64,000 nucleotides of DNA from JBJGXI01 sp045635475 (GTDB taxonomy: Bacteria; Bacillota; Bacilli; Bacillales; Amphibacillaceae), in NCBI RefSeq assembly GCF_045635475.1, contig NZ_JBJGXI010000018.1, forward strand, positions 1 through 64,000. Reading direction: 5' to 3'. Made by a program: the position numbers and the translations under genes. The notes below the pieces were generated by a model. It ran no database searches, was not told where the DNA came from, and saw only the letters and a program-made list of their open reading frames with translations. Shown in pieces: positions 25,934 through 35,192 of this stretch. The first letter of the stretch is position 1, and each line of letters opens with the position of its first letter.

Positions 25934-26305
25934 TTATGGATATGGTACTAGATTCGGAATCGCTTTGCGAATACCACCAAGTGGATCTTCTATATCACCT
26001 TTATAACGTGGGATCAGATGAAAGTGAAGGTGATTCACTGTTTGTCCACCATATGGACCAATGTTCACTCCTATGTTGTAGCCATCAGGATTGTACTTTT
26101 CATCTAGTAGTTTCTTTCCTTCACGAATCAGTTCATGTATGGCCATGATTTGTTCTGGTGTTGCATCGAAATAATTCTGTTTGTGCTCTTTTGGAATTAT
26201 TAATAAATGTCCTTTTTGGACTGGGTATTTGTCGTAGAATGCTATTGCTAGGTTGTTTTGTAGTTCTATTTTCAGTTCAGTGTGGCTGCAAAATGGACAA
26301 GTCAT
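25934..26305 (-). CDS. HIT family hydrolase
   Basis: 123 residues. The histidine triad NHLHFHL (H92, H94, H96) and the N-terminal CPFC motif with KGHLLIIPKEH place it in the HIT/Hint-Fhit superfamily, which hydrolyses nucleotidyl phosphoramidates or dinucleoside polyphosphates. AAAGGAG precedes ATG 26305. It is tucked between the 524-aa nuclease-like gene (28 bp) and the MazG-like gene, an arrangement pointing to nucleotide signalling or clean-up within one system. Confidence 0.9.
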   Translation of the reverse strand: MTCPFCSHTELKIELQNNLAIAFYDKYPVQKGHLLIIPKEHKQNYFDATPEQIMAIHELIREGKKLLDEKYNPDGYNIGVNIGPYGGQTVNHLHFHLIPRYKGDIEDPLGGIRKAIPNLVPYP

Positions 26306-26333
26306 ACACTACTCCTTTAGTACAAGGTATATA

Positions 26334-27908
26334 TTATTCTATATAATATTTTTGGACTATCTTTTTAACATTTGCTAACCCTTTCTTCTCTAATAACGAT
26401 AATAACATTTCACCATCATAGTAAAAATCTAATTGGTTCGGTTTTAATTTACCTTTATTTAATTCTTTAAGATTCTTTAAGCTTTCTTCATCGAATTTAG
26501 CAGTGGTTATATAACATCCCTTTACTGGCATATCAGAAGTACACTTTAACACTTTTTTCGCGAATGGAAGAGTTCTTCCAGTAAACCATTTCACAGTGTA
26601 TTTTGTATTATAATCTCCGTACGGAATTACAGTTGATGATTTTAACCCTTTCATCTCGAAAATAACTATTTCATTTTGGTTATGAGAATAAACCACATAG
26701 TCGTACTCATAATATTCTTTTTCGTCTACATCTTTAATTTTCCGTAAATCCATTGATTGAACAATTGAAGAAGCAGGATATATTCCTGAAACAACAGGAT
26801 ACATTAAAGATTCAAATAGATCGCCTTTTATATTTTGTAAATTATTCTCTTGTCCACTATCCCTAATAGAAGATAAAAGAAAATTCATTTTCTTGACATA
26901 GTCTTTAGTACCTAAAAACTCGTGAGATTTAACCAACTGAAAGTTCTCTATAATTTCATATATCTTTTCACCATAAACTGTTCCAAGGTTAAAGTTAAGT
27001 AACCCATATGCTTTTATCTTATTCGTTACATTAAAAGATGTATTTTTATAAATTACTATTGGCAAAATTTTTCTAACACCGGTTTTCACACTGTTTCTTA
27101 CTACTTGGATTCTACCAATAAAACCCTCCAGATCATGAATTGTGTATTTTCTACTAATCACTACATCTATAACAACCAAAGTTTTTTTCTCTTCTGATGT
27201 GGAGTTTTTATGCAATATGGGACTAAGGCCTGTCGTATTTGTATAAGCAAAAGCATCCCACACAAAATTATTGTGAGTTGCACCCAATGTTGGTTTATTT
27301 TTATTTCTAAATACTATATTTTTATTATCAATAAGGTTATGATTCTGTAACCACCTTAATAGATCTGGTAAAAAAGCGGCATCAATTGTCATGTTATCAA
27401 AATGAGAATCAATTAGAACTTGAGGATTTGCAACTTTTTTTGAGTCAATAATATATATAATATTTCTTGAATCTTTAGTTATTTCAATAATATCTAAGGC
27501 TGATAACGTATTAATTATGTCACCTAGTTGACTAATTTTAGAAGATGATTTTTTCAAAGGACTTCCTGTGATCTTTAATGCTTCGTAGTAAGAGATAATC
27601 CCTTTGTTAGATTTAATAATCGAAAGCAACCTATATATGGGTGGACGAGAATTTTTACACAATTTTAATACACTATTATAATCTAACTTATAAGATCGAT
27701 TATAGTATGCATACTGCTTTTTTCCAAAAGTAATTGGTGAACTAGAATTAATAATTCTATTACTTACTGCTCTTTGAATTATCTTTCTTGCATAGTCAGC
27801 TTTTAAACCAATAAATTTTCTCATTAAATTATTGGTTAATTCCTGTCCCAGCATAACAGAGGTGGGGTTAGAGAAAAGTTCTTTTATATACAATTCATAT
27901 TTATTCAT
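26334..27908 (-). CDS. Winged-helix / PD-(D/E)XK nuclease-like protein of unknown family
   Basis: 524 residues; I do not recognise the family. The N-terminal 150 residues look like two winged-helix units. The C-terminal part has E366 (DLFESLMYPV), D403 (YEYDYVVYS) and E418-M-K420 (IVIFEMKGL), a complete PD-(D/E)XK layout. A middle segment (FVWDAFAY, VVIDVVISRK) may be a second, degenerate copy of that fold. First gene of the four-gene operon with HIT, MazG-like and PLD-helicase genes. Confidence 0.65.
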   Translation of the reverse strand: MNKYELYIKELFSNPTSVMLGQELTNNLMRKFIGLKADYARKIIQRAVSNRIINSSSPITFGKKQYAYYNRSYKLDYNSVLKLCKNSRPPIYRLLSIIKSNKGIISYYEALKITGSPLKKSSSKISQLGDIINTLSALDIIEITKDSRNIIYIIDSKKVANPQVLIDSHFDNMTIDAAFLPDLLRWLQNHNLIDNKNIVFRNKNKPTLGATHNNFVWDAFAYTNTTGLSPILHKNSTSEEKKTLVVIDVVISRKYTIHDLEGFIGRIQVVRNSVKTGVRKILPIVIYKNTSFNVTNKIKAYGLLNFNLGTVYGEKIYEIIENFQLVKSHEFLGTKDYVKKMNFLLSSIRDSGQENNLQNIKGDLFESLMYPVVSGIYPASSIVQSMDLRKIKDVDEKEYYEYDYVVYSHNQNEIVIFEMKGLKSSTVIPYGDYNTKYTVKWFTGRTLPFAKKVLKCTSDMPVKGCYITTAKFDEESLKNLKELNKGKLKPNQLDFYYDGEMLLSLLEKKGLANVKKIVQKYYIE

Positions 27909-28081
27909 ACTTGTCCCACTGCCCTTATATTAATATATTTAAAGAAAAAGAGGTTCTTACGAAATTAATTTAAACCATTCATATCAAGGGTTTGGATATG
28001 ATTTTATTTCTTTTAAAATGTCACATTCGATTGTCTCTAAGGTTTCTACGATGCAATTAACTCATCACTGTGTAAATTAAA

Positions 28082-30064
28082 TCAGTTATACCAATAAGTA
28101 GGTATTAATTTTTCTCCATCACGCCATACTTCTACTTCATGAACTTCTTCTATGTCGCCATAAACATCTCCATCAGCATGGTCTAACACAATCGCTTGCC
28201 ATCTCCCATTACTATTTTTTATTGATTTCGCCATAGTTTTAAACATTTTCTTTACAGCCTCAATATCTTCATTATCAAATTCAGGATCTCCCTCATTCTC
28301 TTGAATATATTTTTTAAGTTTGGGAAAATAAACTTGACTTGGTTGGTCAAATATCACAAAACTAGGAACATATGATTCCTTCAAATTTAAGAAATACTCG
28401 TGCAATGAACACATCATAGCTATGTGAAAAGAAACCCAGTTAGATGCACTTCCTACTTCTGAAAGAAAATGCCAGTGATTATCGTTACTTAAAACCGATA
28501 CATTTAAATCTTTAATACTGAACCTTGGAGCAACCTGTCTATATTTATCTTCTACATCTAATAATTGTAAATGATTAAGTATACCCTGAGCGATTTTTAA
28601 TGTTGCATTTTCAATTTTCCTTTCAATTCCACCTGGATCAGTAGATTTAAATAGCTCATCAAGCTCTTCTCTTAATGTATCAATTCGAATTTGAAGTTCT
28701 CCTCCATCTGTTAAACTCTCAAATGTCTCTAGAGAAGTCTTTAATTGCCCCAAGAATAAGTACATATTCTTTTTACGATGAAAATTTCGTTGTGCTTCTT
28801 TGTCTTTTGCTAACAATAAATCAAATCGTTTCTGGTTCCTATCCTTTTTTTGTAGTAATACCTTTAATTCTAGTTTTAAGCGCTCCTCTTCTCTATTAAA
28901 GGAAGTTGGTACTTCTGCCAACTTTCTTGATTGCGCCTCATACTTTTTAAATTCTGCAGCAATTCTTGATATTTCATTATTTTTATTTGGATGTTCGTAT
29001 GACCCACATGTTGGACACTTTTCTGCTTCAAGAGAAATATCCTCTAACCACTGCGAAATATGTAACCTTTCTACTCTCTTTCTCACAGAACTTCCATAAT
29101 CAGATAGACCAGTTTTAAGCTTATCCACATCACTTAATCTTTTTTTTAGTTTTGCAATATTTTCACTTATAAGATCTTCTTCTTCTTCAAGTTCAATAAT
29201 CTCCTTATTAGAAGTTTCTATATCATTAATATCTGTATGTGAATAATAGGGAATATTCCCCACAATATCTCTGGAAATCTCTATTAACTCATCTAAACTA
29301 ATCTGTTCATTTACTGTTTCCTCTGTAATTCCATACTCAATAGCTACCTTAATCTGACTTAATAAATTTAACTTCCAACCTGAGGATATATCCTCAAGTT
29401 TTTCATATTCCTTGATAGTATGATTAAGTTGCTTTTCAACTACCTTGAAACGGTGTCTAGCAACAAGTGTTTCAAGGGTTTCAGCTCCTAATATAAAAGG
29501 AAACCAATTCTTCAATCGTTCTCTATGTTCATAGGCATGAGTTTTGTAGAAGAGTATATTCTGATTTGCAACTATATCCTGATTCTGAAAAGTAAATGCC
29601 ATTAAATCTCTAAAACTGAGTCTTCTTTGATAAGCATTATTTTCATTCTCATTCCCCAATTCTAAATAGGGGACTGCAGAAATAGTATTTAAAATATGTT
29701 TAACATTTTCAAATTTTTCATTTCCATTCTCAATAAAAGGAGGGATATCTACATTGATACCTCTGTATAAGTAAAACTCATTTGATACTTTGTTTCCATC
29801 AGGTACCTTTCTACATAGTAAGATCTGTTCTACTTCAGTTTTGAAAACAACACCATACCAAGAAGCATTATCTCTAATTGTGTCAATAGGGATAGAGCAA
29901 TCACTAGATGCTAGACAGTAGTCAATTATTGGAATAATAGCCGATTTTCCTGTACGCGAAGCCCCAGTAATAACATTTACCACACCAGGTTTAAATTCAA
30001 CTGTTCTAGGATGAAACCTTTTAGATTTTGGCCAAATAATTAATTTTAGAAATTGAAAATACAT
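28082..30064 (-). CDS. ABC three-component system ATPase (DUF3732)
   Basis: 660 residues. An SMC/RecN-like ATPase: GASRTGKSAII (Walker A, about 34-44), long coiled-coil arms (about 200-480) holding a zinc-hook-like CPTCGSYEH (about 345), and a C-terminal Walker B-like VIFDQPSQVYFP. DUF3732 proteins are the ATPase of ABC-3C conflict systems. ATG 30064 overlaps the stop of the middle component (TAATG). Confidence 0.85.
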   Translation of the reverse strand: MYFQFLKLIIWPKSKRFHPRTVEFKPGVVNVITGASRTGKSAIIPIIDYCLASSDCSIPIDTIRDNASWYGVVFKTEVEQILLCRKVPDGNKVSNEFYLYRGINVDIPPFIENGNEKFENVKHILNTISAVPYLELGNENENNAYQRRLSFRDLMAFTFQNQDIVANQNILFYKTHAYEHRERLKNWFPFILGAETLETLVARHRFKVVEKQLNHTIKEYEKLEDISSGWKLNLLSQIKVAIEYGITEETVNEQISLDELIEISRDIVGNIPYYSHTDINDIETSNKEIIELEEEEDLISENIAKLKKRLSDVDKLKTGLSDYGSSVRKRVERLHISQWLEDISLEAEKCPTCGSYEHPNKNNEISRIAAEFKKYEAQSRKLAEVPTSFNREEERLKLELKVLLQKKDRNQKRFDLLLAKDKEAQRNFHRKKNMYLFLGQLKTSLETFESLTDGGELQIRIDTLREELDELFKSTDPGGIERKIENATLKIAQGILNHLQLLDVEDKYRQVAPRFSIKDLNVSVLSNDNHWHFLSEVGSASNWVSFHIAMMCSLHEYFLNLKESYVPSFVIFDQPSQVYFPKLKKYIQENEGDPEFDNEDIEAVKKMFKTMAKSIKNSNGRWQAIVLDHADGDVYGDIEEVHEVEVWRDGEKLIPTYWYN

Positions 30065-30567
30065 TATAAAACCACCTTTAAATAAGTAGTTATAGTAGGT
30101 ATATCATGTTTCGAGAACCACTTCCCCAATATTTCTGCCTTATCTCCTTCTCTCTTAATTTTATTTTTTAATGCTTTTCCATTGCTTGCTCTTTTAACTA
30201 AATCACAAGGATATATTCTTCCACTCGTTGGATCCCATATCAATAACCCCTGTCCGACTGCAATATCGATAGCTTTTAATGTATACGATTTTCTCTCTCC
30301 AACTTTGCTATGAATTGATAATAATAAATCGATATCTTTATTATCTTCAAAACTTCGAATATATGATTGTAGACCTTCCCGCCTATTACTAATAGCGTCC
30401 AACAATCGGTTGTTTGTAAGTATTGCAATTGCTATAAAGTGTAAAATAGCTATCGGAGCTTCACCTTTTGGGTGATTGTTAGAATAACCCTGTGTAAAAC
30501 GCCATAACAAATAAGCTCCAATTAATGGCGTATTCCATATTTTCACTTCCTGTACTAGTCGTCCCAA
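30064..30567 (-). CDS. ABC three-component system middle component
   Basis: 167 residues, helical. WNTPLIGAYLLWRF at the start and the distribution of LHFIAIAILTNNRL, KSYTLKAIDIAVGQGLL and a basic C-terminus fit the MC class of ABC-3C systems (winged-helix-like linker between ATPase and effector). Overlaps the ATPase gene and follows the effector gene by 7 bp. Confidence 0.8.
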   Translation of the reverse strand: MGRLVQEVKIWNTPLIGAYLLWRFTQGYSNNHPKGEAPIAILHFIAIAILTNNRLLDAISNRREGLQSYIRSFEDNKDIDLLLSIHSKVGERKSYTLKAIDIAVGQGLLIWDPTSGRIYPCDLVKRASNGKALKNKIKREGDKAEILGKWFSKHDIPTITTYLKVVL

Positions 30568-30574
30568 AATGATA

Positions 30575-31726
30575 TCACCTTTTCCCCAAAAATATTTCCT
30601 CCCAATTAGGATGCCAACCTAATTCTAGATCATCCGCTAAAGCATGATACGTTCCTGGGATAGTCGAACTTGGCGGAACCATGTTTCTAATCTGAATTTT
30701 TTGTAATTTACAGTCCAAGAATAATAAGTGTCCCTTTTTGATTTCATCTAGATTACCATTTGTGATATTTATTCTAACTCTATGACTTGCCCAAAAGGTT
30801 TTTAAGCTTTCTTCAAATTCAGCTGCAACATCTTCGTTTATTATCTCTGCCTCAATCCATTTTTCTCGATTCATATCTGCTCTCAAATAATCTGTTACTG
30901 CCTCAATGACTTCATCTCCATCAATTTCAATTTTTTCGAGTTGCTTTAAATATTTTGGCGCTCCCTTAATTTCATCATAAATTTCTTTTTTTTCATAATT
31001 TATATGAATCGTAAAATCAATTAGTTCGCGACTTCTTGCTCGGTCATAATGTACAAGAAACTCATCGTCAAACTCTGACCATGAAATTATAGCTTGTTCT
31101 TGCCTACTCAATTTTTCTATTACAGTTTTTTGTAACCACCCGCTAAGTTTTTCTAATGTATATTCTATTTGACCACTTGGGACATGTTTCTTTCTTATTT
31201 CGTTACGAACCTCATGAAAACCTGAACCACTTCCTACCTGGATTTCATATCTAACTATTAATTTTACAAATAGGTTAGGATTTTGATTAATTACATAATC
31301 GTAATATTTCCATATTGAGTGATCAGATTTTATATCCATCAATGCTGATTTTAATTCATCAATCGCCTGATATGCTTCTATTTCGCTACTTATTCCACTT
31401 AATTTCCCAGCTATTCCTGATCTTCCATCATGGTTTGAGTACAATAAAAATTTTGTTCTACCTATATCTAAAGTTCCCTCATTACATGCTAAAATCCAAT
31501 TATTAAACGTTTTCCACAAGTCCGTTGATCTATCTGTAACTGGATTACTGACTATTGAAGATTTGTCTTCTTCTGCGGTAACCGTTCCATTAGAATGGAT
31601 TGTTGCCACATCACCTAATACTTCAATACAAACCGAATCATCCGTATCACAAGTAAGTAAATGAAATAAAGCTCGAGGAAATTGCAGGGAATACCCTAAT
31701 AACTGACCTGCTGCATTTGTATTCAT
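30575..31726 (-). CDS. ABC three-component system effector with nuclease-like N-terminus
   Basis: 383 residues. The N-terminus (GQLLGYSLQFPRALFHLL, VCIEVLGDVATI, AEEDKSS) has the E...ExK pattern of a DUF4297/Cap4-like nuclease; NPVTDRSTDLWKTFNNW follows. The C-terminal half is the ABC-3C C-terminal domain that joins the ATPase. GGAGA precedes ATG 31726. First gene of the three-gene operon; the likely output is degradation of DNA on phage sensing. Confidence 0.75.
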   Translation of the reverse strand: MNTNAAGQLLGYSLQFPRALFHLLTCDTDDSVCIEVLGDVATIHSNGTVTAEEDKSSIVSNPVTDRSTDLWKTFNNWILACNEGTLDIGRTKFLLYSNHDGRSGIAGKLSGISSEIEAYQAIDELKSALMDIKSDHSIWKYYDYVINQNPNLFVKLIVRYEIQVGSGSGFHEVRNEIRKKHVPSGQIEYTLEKLSGWLQKTVIEKLSRQEQAIISWSEFDDEFLVHYDRARSRELIDFTIHINYEKKEIYDEIKGAPKYLKQLEKIEIDGDEVIEAVTDYLRADMNREKWIEAEIINEDVAAEFEESLKTFWASHRVRINITNGNLDEIKKGHLLFLDCKLQKIQIRNMVPPSSTIPGTYHALADDLELGWHPNWEEIFLGKR

Positions 31727-32263
31727 TCTAGGTCTCCTTTATTTTTCATTTCAATAACTTGTATCTAAATTCGCAACAGCATTTTTCGTCCATATTTCTT
31801 AGTTCTTAATATCGATCTTGCAATTCGATCTAGTTAAATCTATATTTCTCATAAATTGCTAGTTTTACCTTCTCTCTGCATAACTTGGATCGTTTTTTAA
31901 ACCTCAATTCTCCATGTACACTTTTCCACAGATAAATAGCAATACACTTGCTCTTCGACAGGTAACTTAAGTTCGAAAGCGCGTGAAATTTCAAGTATGC
32001 ATAGTCAGTTATCAATCAACTTATCTGTACGTGACCCGACAAAGTATCCACTTTGGATTTCTCACTAAACCCTTATGGTATAACCTTTTATTACTCAACA
32101 GAACGGCCTCCTTCATTAAACAAATCTCGACTTAAGTTGACAAAATAATTAGATAATTATATTTTAGCATAATATTCCAACATAGATAGGTTATTTCTGG
32201 TATTTTATAATTCAAATGATCAACTAGCTTAGTAACAAAAATAACGCATCAGCACACATTTAG
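31727..32263. other. Intergenic stretch without recognised genes
   Basis: About 540 bp upstream of the ABC-3C operon. A 61-codon frame at 31830-32015 (minus) has no ribosome binding site and no recognisable protein text. The promoter of the operon should be near 31740-31800. Nothing else is supported here. Confidence 0.4.
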
Positions 32264-32872
32264 TTAATCCAGGTGAAACTCCACCAACTCTCCCCGTTTC
32301 TTCTCCCCAAGCACTTCCCAAACCCGACTCTCTAGCCAACCATCACTCGTCGCAATAGCTAATCGAAACATCATATACCCATCTGCTGTATTAATGTACT
32401 GTTCAAATTCAGGGTTATCATACGTTGGATAAGTAACTAATAAATACATACACAATCGATTTAAAAAGTCCTCTTCATACCATTCTTCCTCGCTGTATTC
32501 ACAGGATACATGATCGAACATGAACTGTGTCCCTTTCGATTCACCTGTTGTAATCTCCATCACACCAAATCCACAATCAATCGCGGCATCTATATCAACC
32601 TTTTGCCCTTCAAAAAAGAACAAGTAATTTTCCATACCATATTCATGATCAAATGCTGTAACCATTCCATTTACAGCTTGCTTGTCGGCAATTTCCTTCA
32701 TCGTGTGTTCACTAATGTTGATCACATCATTCACATCGAGATTGAGATATCTGCCAAATGGAGATATTTGATCACCAAACTCACCCTCATAAATCACATA
32801 CGACATTATTTTATAGTCCTCCCCTTTCAAATCTGATAATTTTGCTGATACAACGCATGGCTTTTTTCCCAC
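32264..32872 (-). CDS. Acidic hypothetical protein
   Basis: 202 residues, strongly acidic, no membrane segment and no family I can name. The text EYSEEEWYEEDFLNRLCMYLLV and GDGYMMF-like C-terminus suggest a compact alpha/beta protein such as a DUF4241-type or SUFU-like immunity protein, but that is a guess. GGAGGAGATT lies at good distance before ATG 32872. It ends the defence island. Confidence 0.6.
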   Translation of the reverse strand: MGKKPCVVSAKLSDLKGEDYKIMSYVIYEGEFGDQISPFGRYLNLDVNDVINISEHTMKEIADKQAVNGMVTAFDHEYGMENYLFFFEGQKVDIDAAIDCGFGVMEITTGESKGTQFMFDHVSCEYSEEEWYEEDFLNRLCMYLLVTYPTYDNPEFEQYINTADGYMMFRLAIATSDGWLESRVWEVLGEKKRGELVEFHLD

Positions 32873-32990
32873 GTAAATCTCCTCCTTTATTTTAGTCCAA
32901 CTTAAAAAGCACCTTTCCGAAGAAAGATGCTCTACTGGCTAAGCAAATATAAATTATAAATTGGTGTGCTTGAAAACACACAGATACGGC

Positions 32991-33071
32991 GGAACGCGGG
33001 GTCAGTTTTACCGTCCCAACAGTACCCTAAATTTTTCTCAAACCGAAACAGTAAACCTAACCCGCTGTTCC
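32991..33071 (+). repeat. Dispersed hairpin repeat, subfamily B (decayed)
   Basis: Outer arms GGAACGCGGGGTCAG / CTAACCCGCTGTTCC are slightly worn. First copy after the defence island. The MFS remnant follows it, as at 49687-49772. Confidence 0.85.
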
Positions 33072-33079
33072 ACCCCTAA

Positions 33080-33228
33080 AACCGTCTCGTACCTATGATG
33101 TACAAGGTGGCAAGCAGTGCAAATAGGATAAATAACCCATATTGGAAAAGCTTTCAACGACTTATCGAAAATAACGTAACCCGCTTTCTTGATTCCACTT
33201 TCTACTGGATATAGTTAGAAAAAACTGG
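33080..33228 (-). pseudogene. Decayed 3' fragment of the MFS gene found at 49786-50961
   Basis: About 150 bp closely match the end of the MFS gene near 49790-49992 (shared runs GCAAGCAGT and ATAGGATAAATAACCCAT, and TTGATTCCACTTTCT), with about 53 bp missing inside. Both copies are preceded by a subfamily B repeat, so repeat and gene end were duplicated together and this copy has decayed. Confidence 0.85.
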
Positions 33229-33336
33229 CTAATCATTTCAATCATTTACTTAATCCCAACGCTCACAATAGATACCCCCAACTGGAACAAAGAGCCCAAC
33301 CCCAATCTCCCACAAACAACGTGCCAGAGGACCGCC

Positions 33337-33912
33337 CTATGCTCTGCCCCAAAGCCCTTTCCTATCATTACGCGCCCGCGTCTGCGCCAACAAAAACGTA
33401 TCATAATACTTATACGGTGGGTCAAACACATAAGCCAGATTCGCCAACCCCTCCTCTAGCAACATCTGGTTGAATATCCTTCCATCTACCCACACATAAG
33501 CGAGTACTCTCCCGTATTGATCTTCGCGCGGGCCATCATATTCTAGCTCGACAATTTTACCAGCTGTTAAGACCTGATCTGCAAACCGGGTTGCTTCTGG
33601 TCCAAACTTTTCCACGGGAAGGTCGAAATCAACTGTTTCTGGTGTATCGACTAACAACAATCGTACATCTACTACGTTACCGCGCATCTCTACTTCGATC
33701 GTATCCCCGTCCACCACACGTCTCACCTTTGCCTTGTCTAGTACCGGTGGTAATTTGCCCTCTCTCACATTCGCTTCTGCTTCAATTTTTCTTGCTTGCT
33801 TTTCCAACTCCGCTAACCATGCTGCCGCGCGCATGCCATCGACATACACTTCTCCGTTTCGTTCACTTACGACTACCATAAAGGTCACCTCACTTTTGTT
33901 CTCGTTTTTCAT
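33337..33912 (-). CDS. Staphylococcal nuclease-like (SNase) thermonuclease
   Basis: About 180-191 residues. VVDGDTIEV, VRLLLVDTPET and REDQYGRVLAYV hold the SNase catalytic and calcium-binding residues (Asp, Arg, Asp-Thr-Glu, Arg). No clear signal peptide, so probably cytoplasmic. ATG 33912 overlaps the DnaB stop (ATGA); ATG 33879 with AGGTGA is also credible. Last gene of the helicase operon; similar nucleases occur with phage replication modules. Confidence 0.85.
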   Translation of the reverse strand: MKNENKSEVTFMVVVSERNGEVYVDGMRAAAWLAELEKQARKIEAEANVREGKLPPVLDKAKVRRVVDGDTIEVEMRGNVVDVRLLLVDTPETVDFDLPVEKFGPEATRFADQVLTAGKIVELEYDGPREDQYGRVLAYVWVDGRIFNQMLLEEGLANLAYVFDPPYKYYDTFLLAQTRARNDRKGLWGRA

Positions 33913-35192
33913 GCTGTCGCCTCTTCCCTACTCTTCAAACTTAGAAATCTACCAAACTCCTTCCGAAACATAAGTTCCACCGTTCCAGTAGGGCCGTTCC
34001 GTTGTTTGGCCAATATAATTTCAATAATGTTGGGTTTATCGGTATTCTTGTGGTAATAGTCATCACGGTATAGAAAGGCGATCATATCGGCATCCTGCTC
34101 GATGTTGCCCGATTCCCGTAAGTCAGACATGAACGGTCGCTTGTCTTGACGCTGCTCGACACCCCTAGACAGCTGCGACAATAGCACAATTGGGATTTTT
34201 AGCTCGAGTGCTAACAATTTTAGTTCGCGGGTCATGTCGCCTACTTCTAAATCACGACGTTCCCGCCTTTCCATTGGTGCCATTAGCTGCAGGTAGTCAA
34301 TGATCGCGAGGTGTTGTTCATTGGGGCAATCACGGATTGTTTTGCGCAATGAAGATCGGATGTCCTGAATCGTACGGGATTGTTCATGGACCTGTAGCTT
34401 CCAGTTGGAGATTTCCCCAGCTGCAAAAATTACATTTGTATAGTCTTCCTCTGCGAAGGCCATGCCGCGCCACTTTTGATTGTTGATGCCTCCCTCTGCG
34501 GAAATCATCCGCTCCAGCAGCTGCTCATGCCCCATTTCTAAGCTGAAGATGGAGCTGATGCCATGTTGCCTGCAATGATTGGCAGCCAGATTTAAGGCAA
34601 ATGCGGTTTTTCCAACAGACGGTCTTGCCGCTACGATAATTAACTCCCCTGGGTGCAGACCACCAGTTACTTGATCCAAATCTCGGTAGGCTGTTGGGAA
34701 CCCTTTATAGCCGTGGTTACCGGATAGACAATCCCGCATAATCTGCTCCAAATAATCCCGTGTCGTTTTCTCCTGCTTTTCGACACCGAAATCCTGGTAG
34801 TGCTTTAGATCGCTAATCAGTTGCTCCATCTTTTCCTCACTTGGATTCGCGGCGTACCGTGCTGCGACTTCACGAGATTTACGGTTACGATAAGCTTCAA
34901 AAAGGAGTTGCTCATACATCGCGACATTTTCTGTAGTAGGTACTGATTCTGCTAACTGAAGCAGGTAGGTGGTTCCACCCACCTGTGAAATGGTATCCTC
35001 GAGATTTGTGGTCACGGAGACGAGATCGATGTCTTGTCCAAGCTCAGACGCCCGTTTCATCGCTCGAAAAATGAGCCTGTGGGCATGCTTGTCAAACTGC
35101 GCTTCCGTGACGGTAAGCCGGTCAAACAGCAACCCCTCCAAAAATACGGAACCTAATACGGCTGCTTCTGCTTCGTAATTAATAGTCTTCAT
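33909..35192 (-). CDS. Replicative DNA helicase, DnaB-like (phage type)
   Basis: 427 residues. The N-domain (INYEAEAAVLGSVF) is followed by the RecA-like motor: AARPSVGKTAFAL (Walker A about 183-195), VLLSQLSRGVEQR, SDLRESGNIEQDADMIAFLYR. It is a hexameric helicase that unwinds DNA at forks. It starts four bases inside the upstream gene's stop. Slightly shorter than chromosomal DnaC (about 454), and with a DnaD-like N-domain gene upstream, it looks like a phage or plasmid replication module. Confidence 0.9.
   Translation of the reverse strand: MKTINYEAEAAVLGSVFLEGLLFDRLTVTEAQFDKHAHRLIFRAMKRASELGQDIDLVSVTTNLEDTISQVGGTTYLLQLAESVPTTENVAMYEQLLFEAYRNRKSREVAARYAANPSEEKMEQLISDLKHYQDFGVEKQEKTTRDYLEQIMRDCLSGNHGYKGFPTAYRDLDQVTGGLHPGELIIVAARPSVGKTAFALNLAANHCRQHGISSIFSLEMGHEQLLERMISAEGGINNQKWRGMAFAEEDYTNVIFAAGEISNWKLQVHEQSRTIQDIRSSLRKTIRDCPNEQHLAIIDYLQLMAPMERRERRDLEVGDMTRELKLLALELKIPIVLLSQLSRGVEQRQDKRPFMSDLRESGNIEQDADMIAFLYRDDYYHKNTDKPNIIEIILAKQRNGPTGTVELMFRKEFGRFLSLKSREEATA

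Noticed and set aside
31830..32015. 61-codon minus frame
   Set aside because: No ribosome binding site, no recognisable protein text, in a gene-poor gap.
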